Positions 1-9,200 of a stretch of 64,000 nucleotides of DNA are shown here, piece by piece; within the stretch, counting starts at the first letter, position 1, and each line of letters opens with the position of its first letter. The notes under the pieces were generated by a model. It was not told the DNA's origin and searched no databases. It was given only the letters and a program-made list of their open reading frames with translations. The stretch is from Kaistella carnis (GTDB lineage Bacteria > Bacteroidota > Bacteroidia > Flavobacteriales > Weeksellaceae). The stretch is from the NCBI RefSeq assembly GCF_003860585.1, contig NZ_CP034159.1:868001-932000 (forward strand), read 5' to 3'. A program made the translations under genes and the position numbers.

Positions 1-460
1 TCATTTCCACTTCTTTTCCGGCTCTGGCTAAATCATAGGCGCGGTTTCCTTCGATTTTAATAGCGGAAAAAATCGGCGGTTTCTGATCAATTTCACCGAG
101 GAATTTTTCTAAAGTTTCCTTGATTTGTTCTTCCGTAATGTTTGAAATATCCTGTTGGAGAATCTCGGGTTTTTCGGTATCGTAAGATTCTGTTTGAACA
201 CCGATCTTTATTTCAGTGAAATATTCTTTTGGCGCATCCTGAATTTCAGGAATGATCTTAGTGAATTTTCCGGTGCAGACAATTAGTAATCCTGTGGCGC
301 GCGGGTCCAATGTTCCGGCGTGACCAATTTTGAATTTCTTCGGAAGATTAAATTCACTTTTGAGTTTGTATTTCAGTTTATTCACCGCTTGAAAACTCGT
401 CCAATCCAAAGGTTTGTCGAGAAGTATAATCTGGCCTTCTAAGAAATCGGTATCGGTCAT
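1..460 (-). CDS. truB: tRNA pseudouridine(55) synthase TruB, 3' end outside the window
   Basis: TruB isomerises U55 to pseudouridine in the T loop of tRNAs in the cytoplasm. The first 153 codons are visible. They begin MTDTDFLEGQIILLDKP and carry the family signature GHAGTLDPRATG, whose Asp is the catalytic residue, then KPPIFSAIKIEGNRAY, typical of TruB. The start is an ATG at 460. The gene is the last visible member of the leftward run ftsX, DUF3098, uppP, truB, an order common in Bacteroidota. A hairpin repeat fills the gap to uppP, so truB may be partly uncoupled from it. The C-terminus lies outside the window; nothing suggests a broken gene. Confidence 0.95.
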   Translation of the reverse strand, partial: MTDTDFLEGQIILLDKPLDWTSFQAVNKLKYKLKSEFNLPKKFKIGHAGTLDPRATGLLIVCTGKFTKIIPEIQDAPKEYFTEIKIGVQTESYDTEKPEILQQDISNITEEQIKETLEKFLGEIDQKPPIFSAIKIEGNRAYDLARAGKEVEM

Positions 461-494
461 TTTTAAAAATTAAATTTATAAAAAATTCTGGTTT

Positions 495-568
495 GCAGCC
501 CGACCTGAGTGGAGCTCTTTTTGCCGCAACGAAGTGGAGGCAAAAAAGCGGGAACGGAGGGCGGATTA
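495..568 (+). repeat. dispersed hairpin repeat, copy A
   Basis: Intergenic element between uppP and truB. It has an AGCCCGACCTGAGTGG-like left arm, then CTCTTTTTGCC pairing with GGCAAAAAAG across a short loop, then a GCGGGAACGGAGGGCGG-like right arm. The same plan (AGCC..GA, T-rich stem, loop, A-rich stem, GGAAAGCGGGAC-like end) recurs at 6077-6184 and, inverted, at 61123-61198. Short ORFs crossing it are incidental. Confidence 0.6.
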
Positions 569-584
569 AGCTGCCCAAATAAAA

Positions 585-1403
585 CTATTGAAACTGTGTA
601 AAATAAATCAACAACACGATTCCCACGATGATCCGGTACCAACCCCAAGGCTTGAAACCGTATTTGTTTAGCAACCCAATAAACGATTTTATGGCGATTA
701 AAGCTACGATAAATGCCACCACATTTCCCACAACAAATGCAATAATGTTGTCTGAAGAAGACAGGATCATTTCATACCCTTTCATTGGATTGGGGGTTTC
801 TTTGCCCCAGGTTTTCACGAAAATTGAATAAACAGTCACGGCTAACATGGTCGGAACGGCTAGAAAGAAAGAAAATTCTGCGGCTGCTTTTCTGGTTAAT
901 CCCTGCGTCATACCCCCAATAATTGAAGCGGCACTCCTACTCGTTCCGGGCATCATGGCGAGACATTGCCAAAAACCGATGATCACGGCTTTCTTAATGG
1001 ACATGTCTTTTTCATCATCAATTTTTGGATTTTTAAACCAGGAATCCGCAAAAAGTAAAACAATTCCACCTGCGACCAAAACCGCCGAAATTGCTATCTG
1101 ATTCCCTAAAACGGCTTCAATTTTATCATCGAAAAGATATCCTAAAACGAGGGCTGGAATAACGGCGAAAGCCAATTTGTAATAAAATTTTAGATTCTGA
1201 AAATCAAAAAACTTTTTCCAGTACGCGGCAACCACGGCTAAAATTGCCCCAAATTGTATTGAAACCTGAAACATTTTTAAAAATTCTGTTTCTTCCATCC
1301 CCATTAAGTTGGCGATAAAACCCATGTGTGCGGTAGAAGAAATAGGAAGGAATTCGGTAAGTCCCTCAATAATTGCAATGATGATTGCCTTAAATAAATC
1401 CAT
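585..1403 (-). CDS. uppP: undecaprenyl-diphosphatase UppP (BacA family)
   Basis: Integral membrane enzyme that dephosphorylates undecaprenyl pyrophosphate to recycle the lipid carrier for peptidoglycan and O-antigen synthesis; overexpression of this family gives bacitracin resistance. At 272 residues it has the usual length. Family motifs are clear: EGLTEFLPISSTAH at residues 13-26 (catalytic Glu region) and PGTSRSAAS at about 152-160 (essential Arg156). Seven to eight hydrophobic segments are visible. The ATG start lies 109 nt after DUF3098, in line with co-transcription from ftsX, so three envelope or division proteins are encoded together. Confidence 0.96.
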   Translation of the reverse strand: MDLFKAIIIAIIEGLTEFLPISSTAHMGFIANLMGMEETEFLKMFQVSIQFGAILAVVAAYWKKFFDFQNLKFYYKLAFAVIPALVLGYLFDDKIEAVLGNQIAISAVLVAGGIVLLFADSWFKNPKIDDEKDMSIKKAVIIGFWQCLAMMPGTSRSAASIIGGMTQGLTRKAAAEFSFFLAVPTMLAVTVYSIFVKTWGKETPNPMKGYEMILSSSDNIIAFVVGNVVAFIVALIAIKSFIGLLNKYGFKPWGWYRIIVGIVLLIYFTQFQ

Positions 1404-1512
1404 TTTTATTTTTTGTTAAAAGTCTGTGAAAATGTCTGAGTAAAGTGGTTTTAAAAAAAACTTTGTCAAAGATTTAAACTTTGACAAAGCAGTATTTGAT
1501 CACTATGACCGT

Positions 1513-1812
1513 TTATTTGTTTCTCTTCAAAATGGCGTAAATCTCCACGATGAAACCGGCAATGACCAGCATTGGGGCAATTCGGATTCTACGTATAGAG
1601 AAGATATCCTCATTCCATACGTTGGGATCGAATTTACCATCGACCGTGTTCGCATCAGCGCCCATCATCAAAATAAATCCTAAGATAATTAATGCCAATC
1701 CGATCAGCATCCACTTGTAATTTTCTTTTCCGAAATAAAAAGTTGCATTTTCGGAAACTTCAACTTTTTTACCGACCGAATCGGCGGAAAAGTTTTTATG
1801 TTTTTTGCTCAT
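1513..1812 (-). CDS. DUF3098 family small membrane protein
   Basis: A 99-residue protein of the DUF3098 type found next to ftsX in Bacteroidota. It has a polar N-terminus, a first membrane segment around residues 34-50 (WMLIGLALIILGFILMM), a short external loop (DANTVDGKFDPNVWNEDIFSIRR) and a second segment at 79-93 ending in basic residues. It starts 2 nt after the ftsX stop, so the two are almost certainly translationally coupled. Biochemical function is unknown; the conserved position suggests a role near FtsX or in envelope growth (inference). Confidence 0.88.
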   Translation of the reverse strand: MSKKHKNFSADSVGKKVEVSENATFYFGKENYKWMLIGLALIILGFILMMGADANTVDGKFDPNVWNEDIFSIRRIRIAPMLVIAGFIVEIYAILKRNK

Positions 1813-1814
1813 TT

Positions 1815-2714
1815 TTAAGAATAATAAAGATCATCAACATTCGATTTTAAAAATCGCCATGTTGCAAAAACGGTGGAGAAAACGGTGATCAAAACGCCCA
1901 GCAAAAAGATGCTTACGACGAGAATAATCAATTGATTGTTGTCCTGCGCAAATGGAGTTCCGATTTGAGTAACGAAATAATACCAGGCACCAAATAAAAC
2001 GCCTAAACCGATTAAAGCACCAATTACCCCAAGAATAATTGCTTCTTTAATAAAAGGTTTTAAAATGAAGCGTCGCTTGGCACCAACCAACTGCATCGTT
2101 TTGATAATGAACCTCTTTGAAAATATTTTCAAACGGATGGAGTTATTAATCAAAACAACCGCTAAGATCAAAAACAGAATCGAGAAGCCGAGGATCCATT
2201 TCATGATGTTTGTTAAGTTGTTGTACACTTCTACCATTAAGGTGCTGTTATTTTTAACATCAGTAATACCGGGTGTCGCTTTGATTTGTTTTATGGCTTC
2301 ATCGATTTTTGTAGGGTCTACAAACTCAGGCTTTAAAGCGACTTCAACAGAAGAGGGAAAAATATTTTCTTCGAAGAGTGCACTGCTTTCAATGCCCATA
2401 CTTTTTTTAGCTTCCAGCGCCGCCATTTCCCGGGAAATATAGGTGGCCCGTTTTACCGGTGCTAAATTTTGTATTTTCTTAAAGGTCTCAGCCTCCATCT
2501 TTGCGGTTTTCACCGAATCCTTTGCATCGTAATTTTCATCAAAATAAGCGTTCACTACCAATTGCTCCTTGATATAATCTGAATATTTTTGCGCATTGAT
2601 CAGAATAAGTCCCATCAATCCTAATAAAAATAACACCAATGCAATACTAATCACCACGGTGATGTTGCTGGAGCGAAGTCTTCTTTTGTTAAAATCTTCA
2701 ACTGTCTTAGCCAT
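1815..2714 (-). CDS. ftsX: cell division protein FtsX
   Basis: Permease-like partner of the ATPase FtsE that couples the division ring to peptidoglycan hydrolases. The 299-residue protein has the family topology: a cytoplasmic basic N-terminus, TM1 at about residues 19-41, a periplasmic ECD of about 120 residues, then three TM segments in the FtsX/MacB-type C-terminal domain (about 172-190, 222-245, 265-285). It heads the leftward run ftsX, DUF3098, uppP, truB. As is common in Bacteroidota, ftsE is not adjacent. The start is ATG at 2714, with a short divergent region before rsmA. Confidence 0.95.
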   Translation of the reverse strand: MAKTVEDFNKRRLRSSNITVVISIALVLFLLGLMGLILINAQKYSDYIKEQLVVNAYFDENYDAKDSVKTAKMEAETFKKIQNLAPVKRATYISREMAALEAKKSMGIESSALFEENIFPSSVEVALKPEFVDPTKIDEAIKQIKATPGITDVKNNSTLMVEVYNNLTNIMKWILGFSILFLILAVVLINNSIRLKIFSKRFIIKTMQLVGAKRRFILKPFIKEAIILGVIGALIGLGVLFGAWYYFVTQIGTPFAQDNNQLIILVVSIFLLGVLITVFSTVFATWRFLKSNVDDLYYS

Positions 2715-2869
2715 TAAATAAAAAATTTCTGCTAAAATAGAAAAAAACTTCCGTAATTTGCGGAGAAAGGCGGAAAATCGCTGTTAAAAAAAACTTAAAA
2801 GAAACTGCAGAAGGACTTAAAAATAGGACTTTTGATTTTTGTTTCTCCTTAAAATAAATAGATTCCTTC

Positions 2870-3640
2870 ATGAGCGTTAGAGCTAAGAAACATCTCGGTC
2901 AACATTTCCTGACTGATGAAAATATTGCCAAAAATATTGTAGACGGACTGAGTTACGAAAATTATAACCAGGTTTTAGAAGTAGGTCCTGGAATGGGCGT
3001 GCTTACCAAATATCTTTTAGAAAAGGACGCAGAAATTTTTGTGGCAGAAATCGATACGGAATCCATCGCCTACTTGAAAAGCCACTATCCGAAATTGGAG
3101 GACCGGCATTTTGTGGGTGATTTTCTACGATTAAATATTGCAGATTCATTTGAAGGGCAAGTTTCCGTTATCGGTAATTTTCCTTATAATATTTCGTCCC
3201 AGATTCTTTTTAAAATTATTGATCACTACGATCGTGTTCCGGAAATGGTGGGAATGTTCCAAAAGGAAGTTGCAGAGAGAACTGCCGCGGTGCCTAGAAC
3301 CAAAGATTACGGAATCCTTTCAGTATTGGTGCAGGCATTATATGATGTAAAATATCTTTTTACGGTCCATGAAAATGTGTTTAATCCGCCACCAAAAGTA
3401 AAATCCGGAGTGATTCGTTTGACCCGAAATCCAAAAGAAGGTTTAACCGGAAATGAGGTTTTGTTCAAGCAAATTGTAAAAGCAGGTTTTGGACAACGGC
3501 GCAAAAAGCTTTCAAATTCCTGGAAAGCCTTGGGTATCCCAGAGGAATTGAAAACGCACGAATTTATGGATAAACGCGCAGAGGAATTATCAGTCGCAGA
3601 TTTTATTGCATTTACAAAGCTTTGGAAAGAACATTCTTAA
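2870..3640 (+). CDS. rsmA: 16S rRNA (adenine(1518)-N6/adenine(1519)-N6)-dimethyltransferase RsmA (KsgA)
   Basis: SAM-dependent enzyme that dimethylates two adjacent adenines in the 3' hairpin of 16S rRNA during late 30S assembly; its loss gives kasugamycin resistance. It is 256 residues with LGQHFLTDENI at 9-19, the SAM-binding loop VLEVGPGMGVLT at 35-46, and the catalytic motif NFPYN at 103-107. The C-terminal helical domain with VFNPPPKVKSGVIRL and GQRRKKL is complete. The gene is transcribed alone and divergently from ftsX, and is followed by a strong terminator. Confidence 0.97.
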   Translation: MSVRAKKHLGQHFLTDENIAKNIVDGLSYENYNQVLEVGPGMGVLTKYLLEKDAEIFVAEIDTESIAYLKSHYPKLEDRHFVGDFLRLNIADSFEGQVSVIGNFPYNISSQILFKIIDHYDRVPEMVGMFQKEVAERTAAVPRTKDYGILSVLVQALYDVKYLFTVHENVFNPPPKVKSGVIRLTRNPKEGLTGNEVLFKQIVKAGFGQRRKKLSNSWKALGIPEELKTHEFMDKRAEELSVADFIAFTKLWKEHS

Positions 3641-3645
3641 AAACT

Positions 3646-3676
3646 AAAAAACCATTCAGATTTGAATGGTTTTCTT
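3646..3676 (+). terminator. rho-independent terminator after rsmA
   Basis: AAACCATTCA pairs perfectly with TGAATGGTTT across a 4-nt loop and is followed by TTTTCTTTT. It sits 6 nt after the rsmA stop. The flanking A-run means it may also end leftward transcripts. Confidence 0.85.
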
Positions 3677-3701
3677 TTACAATATTAATAGAGATGCGGT
3701 T

Positions 3702-4241
3702 TTAAAGGGTCTCCTTTTTATCCTCTTTCTTTAGTTCAGCAAGCAGATTTTCGAGCTCGGAAATTTTTCCTTTTAGATTATTAAGCTGGCTTTTATTTGT
3801 TGCTACATTACTCTTCAACATCACATTTTTTGCACGTTCGTTGTGATCCTCGTCCTCTTCCTCCTCCGCAATATCTTCGATGTCTTCCTGAATATCATCA
3901 ATATCCTCACTAATTTCTTCAATGTCTTCCTGAATATCTTCGATATCTTCCTGAATTTCATTTACATCGTCTTTCAAATCTTCAATATGTTCCTGACTCC
4001 TATTCACAGACATCTGAATAAAAATAGCAAGATAAATTGCTTCTAAGGAAAGTACCGTTGTAAGGACCAAAAGCATTTTATCAAAAGCAACCAGACCGAA
4101 AAGTGGCAATAAAAAAGCCGTTATAAAAACAATAGAATGTACAATCAGAGACGGAATTGAGCCAATCCACCACATCACCCCATCGGTTACGCGTACCAAA
4201 AAATCTATTTTTTCTTTGTGTTCTTCTTCTTTAGTTTTCAT
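3702..4241 (-). CDS. DUF1003-like membrane protein with heptad-repeat coiled coil
   Basis: A 179-residue protein. Two hydrophobic segments (about residues 31-50 and 55-77) with the pattern FDKMLLVLTTVLSLEA...IFIQMSVNRSQ resemble the DUF1003 membrane domain. Residues 84-126 are an acidic run of near-perfect heptads (ED-I-x-x-I-x, for example DIEDIQE and DIEEISE), predicted as a long cytoplasmic coiled coil, followed by a second leucine-rich helix (QLNNLKGKISELENLLAEL). This suggests oligomerisation. The gene starts 16 nt after the TIGR02757 gene and probably ends the rnz operon. Function is unknown. Confidence 0.75.
   Translation of the reverse strand: MKTKEEEHKEKIDFLVRVTDGVMWWIGSIPSLIVHSIVFITAFLLPLFGLVAFDKMLLVLTTVLSLEAIYLAIFIQMSVNRSQEHIEDLKDDVNEIQEDIEDIQEDIEEISEDIDDIQEDIEDIAEEEEDEDHNERAKNVMLKSNVATNKSQLNNLKGKISELENLLAELKKEDKKETL
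3864..3992 (+). repeat. 21-bp tandem repeats encoding heptads
   Basis: Successive 21-bp units built on TCTTCCTGAATATC-TTC-ATA (read on +) lie inside the DUF1003-like gene and encode its coiled-coil heptads. One unit equals one heptad, so unit gain or loss would lengthen or shorten the coil without shifting the frame. Confidence 0.75.
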
Positions 4242-4257
4242 TTTTTTCTATTTTTTT

Positions 4258-5046
4258 CTAAAACTCCTTAGCAATTCCCACACCAAAAAGCGCAAAATCA
4301 TACTTGGCAGGATCCTGATCATCAAATTTTCTTAGAGCCAAATCCATTTCTTCTACCGTTTTCCAGTCATTTTGTTTTCGCTGAATAATATTCAATTTAC
4401 GCGAAATATTTCCGGTATGAACATCCAAAGGGATGGATAAATATTTTTGATCAATATTTTGCCAGATTCCAAAATCAACGCCTTTTCGATCTTGGCGAAC
4501 CATCCAGCGAAGATACATCATCAAGCGTTTTGCGGACGAGTTTTTGTAGGTTGAACTTACATGTTTTGTACTGCGATGCTGTTCGTCATTATTAAAAAAT
4601 TCCGTTCTAAAGCGATGAAAGCTGTGATAAAAATTGGTTTCACCTTCTTTTAATAAAAACAAATTCTCCAGGCTTTCGTGTTCTTTATATATCCGGTTCA
4701 GATTTTTGACAAAGTTCTCTAAATCTTCTTTGTTAAAAGTCCGGTGTACCGACGAATGTTGGAATGCATCAATATCTTTTTCATTATAATTTAATATAAA
4801 ATCATAGGGCGAATTTCCCATCCATGATAAGATCTTGTCCGCATCAGTCAGAATTGATTTTCTGGTTCCCCAAGAAATCGTGGCGGTCAGAAATCCTGCA
4901 ATTTCTATGTCCTGTTTTAACGAAAAACGGTGTGGGATCTGGATAGGATCATTTTCAATAAAATCGATATGATTATAAAGATCTGCTTTTTCATCCAGGA
5001 AATCTTTTAAGAATTCGGTATCCGGAATTTTGGTGGAGTTTTTCAC
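4258..5046 (-). CDS. TIGR02757 (DUF2400) family protein
   Basis: Conserved bacterial protein of 262 residues, recognised from GFLTATISWGTRKSI, WMGNSPYDFI, KRLMMYLRWMVRQD, DFGIWQ and PLDVHTGNISRKL; the end KYDFALFGVGI is typical. The family has no proven function; the helical build with a His/Asp-containing PLDVHTG stretch recalls HhH-GPD-like DNA glycosylases (weak inference). The start codon is GTG at 5046, 8 nt after the rnz stop, with no nearby ATG, so it is probably translated from the rnz transcript. Confidence 0.85.
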   Translation of the reverse strand: MKNSTKIPDTEFLKDFLDEKADLYNHIDFIENDPIQIPHRFSLKQDIEIAGFLTATISWGTRKSILTDADKILSWMGNSPYDFILNYNEKDIDAFQHSSVHRTFNKEDLENFVKNLNRIYKEHESLENLFLLKEGETNFYHSFHRFRTEFFNNDEQHRSTKHVSSTYKNSSAKRLMMYLRWMVRQDRKGVDFGIWQNIDQKYLSIPLDVHTGNISRKLNIIQRKQNDWKTVEEMDLALRKFDDQDPAKYDFALFGVGIAKEF

Positions 5047-5054
5047 TATCCTAA

Positions 5055-5972
5055 TTATAAAATCTCAACCTGTTGTAGGGCTTTCGGTAAATCGGTGTTG
5101 GGGAAAACTTCCCGTGCTTCCTCTAAAAATACATTTAAATCGTGGTAACGGTTGGAAAAATGTCCCAGAATTAGTTTTCCTACATTGGCTTTCCGTGCAA
5201 TTCTGGCTGCTTCCAAAGCGGTGGTATGCCCAGTATAATCGGCCATTTCTTTCAGATCATGCAGAAATGTGGATTCGTGATATAACACATCAACCTCATT
5301 GATAAGAGGCAAAATCTTTTCGGAATAACGAGTGTCACTGCAAAATGCATAAGTCACGGATTTTGAGGGATCCTTTGTTAAAACTGTATTTTTCAAAACA
5401 TAACCGTCATTTAAAACGAAGTCTTTTCCGTTTTTTAAATTCTGGTAATCGCAGATTTCTATTTCAGGATATTTTGCGATCTCCTCCATATTTAGATGCC
5501 TTTCTTTTGGTTTCTCCCGAAAAAGATAGCCATTGCAGTAAATTCGGTGGTCTAAAGGAATGGTAAAAACTTCCAGCTTTTGATCTTCATATATTTTTTC
5601 GGACTTCTTGTTGTTGAGTTCATGATAAACGACTTCAAAACCTTTGTGAGTTTCTGTCAACCGGAAAATCGTTTCGAGCATCTCTTTGATTCCTTTCGGC
5701 CCATAAACATGCAGCGGAGTTTCCCGCCCTAACAAACGGAAGGAGGCGATTAAACCGGGCAAACCAAAACAATGGTCCCCGTGAAGATGAGAAATAAATA
5801 TATGATTGATTTTTGAGAAGCGTGCTTTTGCTTTTCGTAGCTGTACCTGCGTTCCTTCGCCACAGTCAATCAGAAAGCAGCGTTCGTCCATCTCAAGAAA
5901 CTGGGCCGTGGGCGCCGAATTAATGGTAGGAATGGCAGAGTTAAAACCGAGAATTGTAAGATAAGTGCTCAA
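5055..5972 (-). CDS. rnz: ribonuclease Z
   Basis: Metallo-beta-lactamase-fold endonuclease that trims the 3' ends of tRNA precursors lacking an encoded CCA, which suits the CCA-less tRNA in this window. It is 305 residues, usual for the short tRNase Z form. The zinc motif HLHGDH spans residues 62-67, with DCGEGTQ (36-42) upstream and TYAFCSDTRYS and GHTTALEAA downstream supplying further ligands. The start is TTG at 5972, with no better ATG nearby. A TAnnTTTG box lies about 55 nt upstream. It heads a leftward operon with the TIGR02757 and DUF1003-like genes. Confidence 0.95.
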   Translation of the reverse strand: MSTYLTILGFNSAIPTINSAPTAQFLEMDERCFLIDCGEGTQVQLRKAKARFSKINHIFISHLHGDHCFGLPGLIASFRLLGRETPLHVYGPKGIKEMLETIFRLTETHKGFEVVYHELNNKKSEKIYEDQKLEVFTIPLDHRIYCNGYLFREKPKERHLNMEEIAKYPEIEICDYQNLKNGKDFVLNDGYVLKNTVLTKDPSKSVTYAFCSDTRYSEKILPLINEVDVLYHESTFLHDLKEMADYTGHTTALEAARIARKANVGKLILGHFSNRYHDLNVFLEEAREVFPNTDLPKALQQVEIL

Positions 5973-6026
5973 AAGTTTTGAATATTAGATGAGGGATGGT
6001 TGATCCAGAATATTATTTGTTGTAGA

Positions 6027-6034
6027 CAAATTTA
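6027..6034 (-). promoter_or_regulatory. Bacteroidetes -7 box for rnz
   Basis: On the minus strand this reads TAAATTTG, matching TAnnTTTG, about 55 nt upstream of the rnz start. Experimental support is lacking. Confidence 0.45.
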
Positions 6035-6076
6035 ATGATTATTTGGGGGATTCTGAAAAGAAAAACGGATCTTGAT

Positions 6077-6184
6077 CATAGCCGCGATTGAACGGCCTGT
6101 ATGAGCTCTTTTTTGCGTTGCTTCTTCTTTCGAGTTAAGATCCCGTTTTCAAACGCAAAAAAAGCGAGAAGTGAAAGCGCGACC
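6077..6184 (+). repeat. dispersed hairpin repeat, copy B
   Basis: Lies between ccsBA and rnz. The left arm TAGCCGCGATTGAACGGC is followed by GAGCTCTTTTTTGCG, which pairs with CGCAAAAAAAGC about 40 nt later, then GAGAAGTGAAAGCGCGACC. It has the same plan as copies at 495-568 and 61123-61198 but a longer loop. A 61-codon ORF through it is judged incidental. Confidence 0.65.
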
Positions 6185-6217
6185 AGTTGTGTAAGAAAAG
6201 AAAAATCTGGATGCTTC

Positions 6218-6250
6218 AAAAAAAAAATCCTGAAAATAATTTTCAGGATC
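6218..6250 (-). terminator. terminator of ccsBA
   Basis: On the minus strand ATCCTGAAAA pairs with TTTTCAGGAT across a 3-nt loop and is followed by a run of about ten T. It sits just after the ccsBA stop. Confidence 0.9.
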
Positions 6251-6263
6251 TTAAGATTTTATA

Positions 6264-9200
6264 TTATTTCGTCTTCAATTTTTTGAATTTGATGTAAGAA
6301 ATAATGGCGAGCGTAAACATAAATGCAATGCCGATATACACCCAGATCGGAACAGGAATCGGATCTCCTGCTGCATAGGAATGCAAACCACTTAGGTAGT
6401 AATTTACTCCAAAATAGGTCATCACGATAGTGCTGATCGCAAACAATGAAGCGACATGGAATGCCCATCTTCCGCGTAATCCCGGAACTAATCGCATATG
6501 TAAAACGAATGCATACACCATGACGGAGATAAACGCCCAGGTTTCTTTTGGATCCCAGCTCCAGTATCTTCCCCAAGATTCATTGGCCCAAATCCCACCG
6601 AGGAAAGTACCAACGGTTAAGGCATATAAACCAATGGTTAAGGACATTTCTGAAACGATGGTTAATTCCTTGATCGTGGTATCGTGGTGAATTTTGAAAA
6701 TTTTCTTGTTCGCAAAAATATAGAAGAACAACACGATTATCGCAATCATCATAGAGAGGCCGAAGAAGCCGTAGCTCGACACAATAATCGCAACGTGAAC
6801 AATCAACCAATAGGATTTCAACACCGGAACCAGCGGTGTAATCTGCGGATCAAGTGCTGAACCACCGTGAGCAAATCCCATCATAATTACGGCAACCATA
6901 AATCCTGCCGCAGGAATCAGGGCGTTTGAATTTCGGTACAGTAATAATCCTGCAGAAATCGCCACCCACGAAATAAATATTATGGCTTCATAACCGTTAC
7001 TCCATGGTGCATGGCCTGAAATATACCATCTTCCTACCAAGCCTAAGAATTGTAGGAAATAGCCCACCAAGCCCACAAGAATTAATCCTCTGATTATTTT
7101 ATTTAAGAGCCTATTCGGCTTAAATAATTCAATGAAACCTAAAATCAAAAGTAGTCCACCGATGACCGAATAGAACATCAATAAATAAAAGTTGATATTT
7201 GCTTTGTTCATCAAGACTTCAAGTTTCACTTTCGATTCACTTGGCACTACGTTTTTACCCCAGGTTTGTTGGTATTGCTCCAGTTTCACCAATTCGGCAT
7301 CGGCCTTGGACCAGTTACCTGATTTTTGGGCAGATAATACTTCGGAGAAATAAGGACCCATTACCTTCTGAGATTCTGTGTCCGGCTCGAAGTTTTGGTC
7401 TAACCAGGAATGCCACGTATTGTTCGGATCATTTTGTACGGGAACAATTCTCATGAACTGGCCACTGAAGAATTCGTTAAATGCCTGAACACGGTCGTTT
7501 ACGGCAATTACTTCTTTATCATAATTGGTCTGATCTGCGGGTTTTTTCCGGAAGGCTTCCTGATAATCTTCTTCTAAAACATAGTGAAGTGCACCATTTT
7601 GGTCGGCCGGGAACAGGCTCATCAGGGACGTATAATATTCATCACCTAAAGCCTTATGATCTTTATAAATAGCTTTGGTTTTTTTTCTTAACTCTTCTCC
7701 TCCTTTAGAACCAACTCTAATTATAGGAACCATGGTCCAACTTGCAGTATCGGTATTAATTGACAAAAACCATTGTTCAGCTGTCATTGATTTTCCGTCT
7801 GTTCCATTAAATTTATCGTGTTTATACAATTTTCTAAGAACGTCTAAAGCCTGAGTACTCATCGGAACAATACGACCTTCGTAATTTTGAACTAACAAAT
7901 ATCCGAACTTATCGGCGTGTTCTTTAGAAATTTTATTTCTTGCGATAATTTCATCAGCGGTAATTGGCTTCGGAGATCTTAACATTCCAACAGCCTTTTG
8001 TTTTTTTGGAGCAGCCTCCTCAGTCAGTAAATCTGCAGCGTCGTGGTTATGGCCATCATCTGCGGAATGGGAAATTTCACTTCCACCATCGGTATTGCCA
8101 TGCGTTTCTATAGACTGCGCATTTAAATTCAGCGTTAAAAGAAGCAATAAGATGGTCGCCCCTTTCTTTTTGCTGACATTTTTTAACATGGTATTCAGTT
8201 TCCAGAAGTGCGTTCCTTTCCAGAAGAAGATGACAAACATTCCCCCAAAAAGGAAGAAATAACCGATATAAGTAATCAGCGTTCCCCAGAAATCGTGGTT
8301 CACAGAAAGCACGGTTCCTTTTCTATCCGGATCAAAACTTGCCTGGAATAATCGATATCCATCATGATTTAATACGTGATTCATGTAAATTTTATAAGGT
8401 GTTTGTTTTCCTTTGTCGATAATTTGTACGTGACTTTCATATGCACTTGGGGAAGAACTTCCCGGGTAGGTTTCCATTACAAATTTATCCAGTTTCAAGG
8501 AAAACGGAGTGTTATATACTTTTGGTCCGAAACCAAGAATAATATTCATTCCGTCCAGTGAAATCTGTTTGAAGGCATTTGGATTCCCTTTTTCAACAGG
8601 AAGATCAACGCGTACTTTTGATTTTGGTCCCTGAACTTCGACCGTCAAATTATCGGAAACATCTTTGTCTTTTTTACGGTCTCCTTCATAAGCGATGAGT
8701 TTTCCTTTCATCAAACCTTCCGGAACAACCAATTTCAAATCATTTATAGAATAGAGACTTCTTAAAACCAAAGGTTCATATTCATCTTTTTTCGTCGTTC
8801 CTTTCGCCTGGGTCGCCATGGTCATATATTCCGATTCAACCGGAGTTTTAATGAGCAAAGTTCCGTTGGTATTATTGAATTCCACAGCCCCCTCGATGGC
8901 TCTGTTGAAAGAAACCAAAGTTCCGTTCACCAACTTTGAATCACCGGGTTTGATGTAAATATTTTCCCGCCCGTTTTGTCCCGTAGAAACCAAATGAAGA
9001 TATTCAATTCCCTGTGGGTCAACCACCAAACTGTCTTTTTTTCTCTGGATATAATCAATTGCTTTTACCGCGATCTTCTTACCGTGATATTCGTAATTTG
9101 CATTGAAGTTCTTGTGAAGCGGCGACATTAAATAAGGAACATCCTGATAATTAAGAACATCACCATTCTCTTCAATTTGAATTTTAAAGAAATTTTTGTC

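Noticed and set aside
3843..4046. 67-codon Phe/Ile-rich ORF
   Set aside because: Antisense shadow of the GA-rich heptad repeats in the DUF1003-like gene.
6101..6286. 61-codon rightward ORF between rnz and ccsBA
   Set aside because: It runs through hairpin repeat copy B and the ccsBA terminator; its composition follows the repeat and not a protein.
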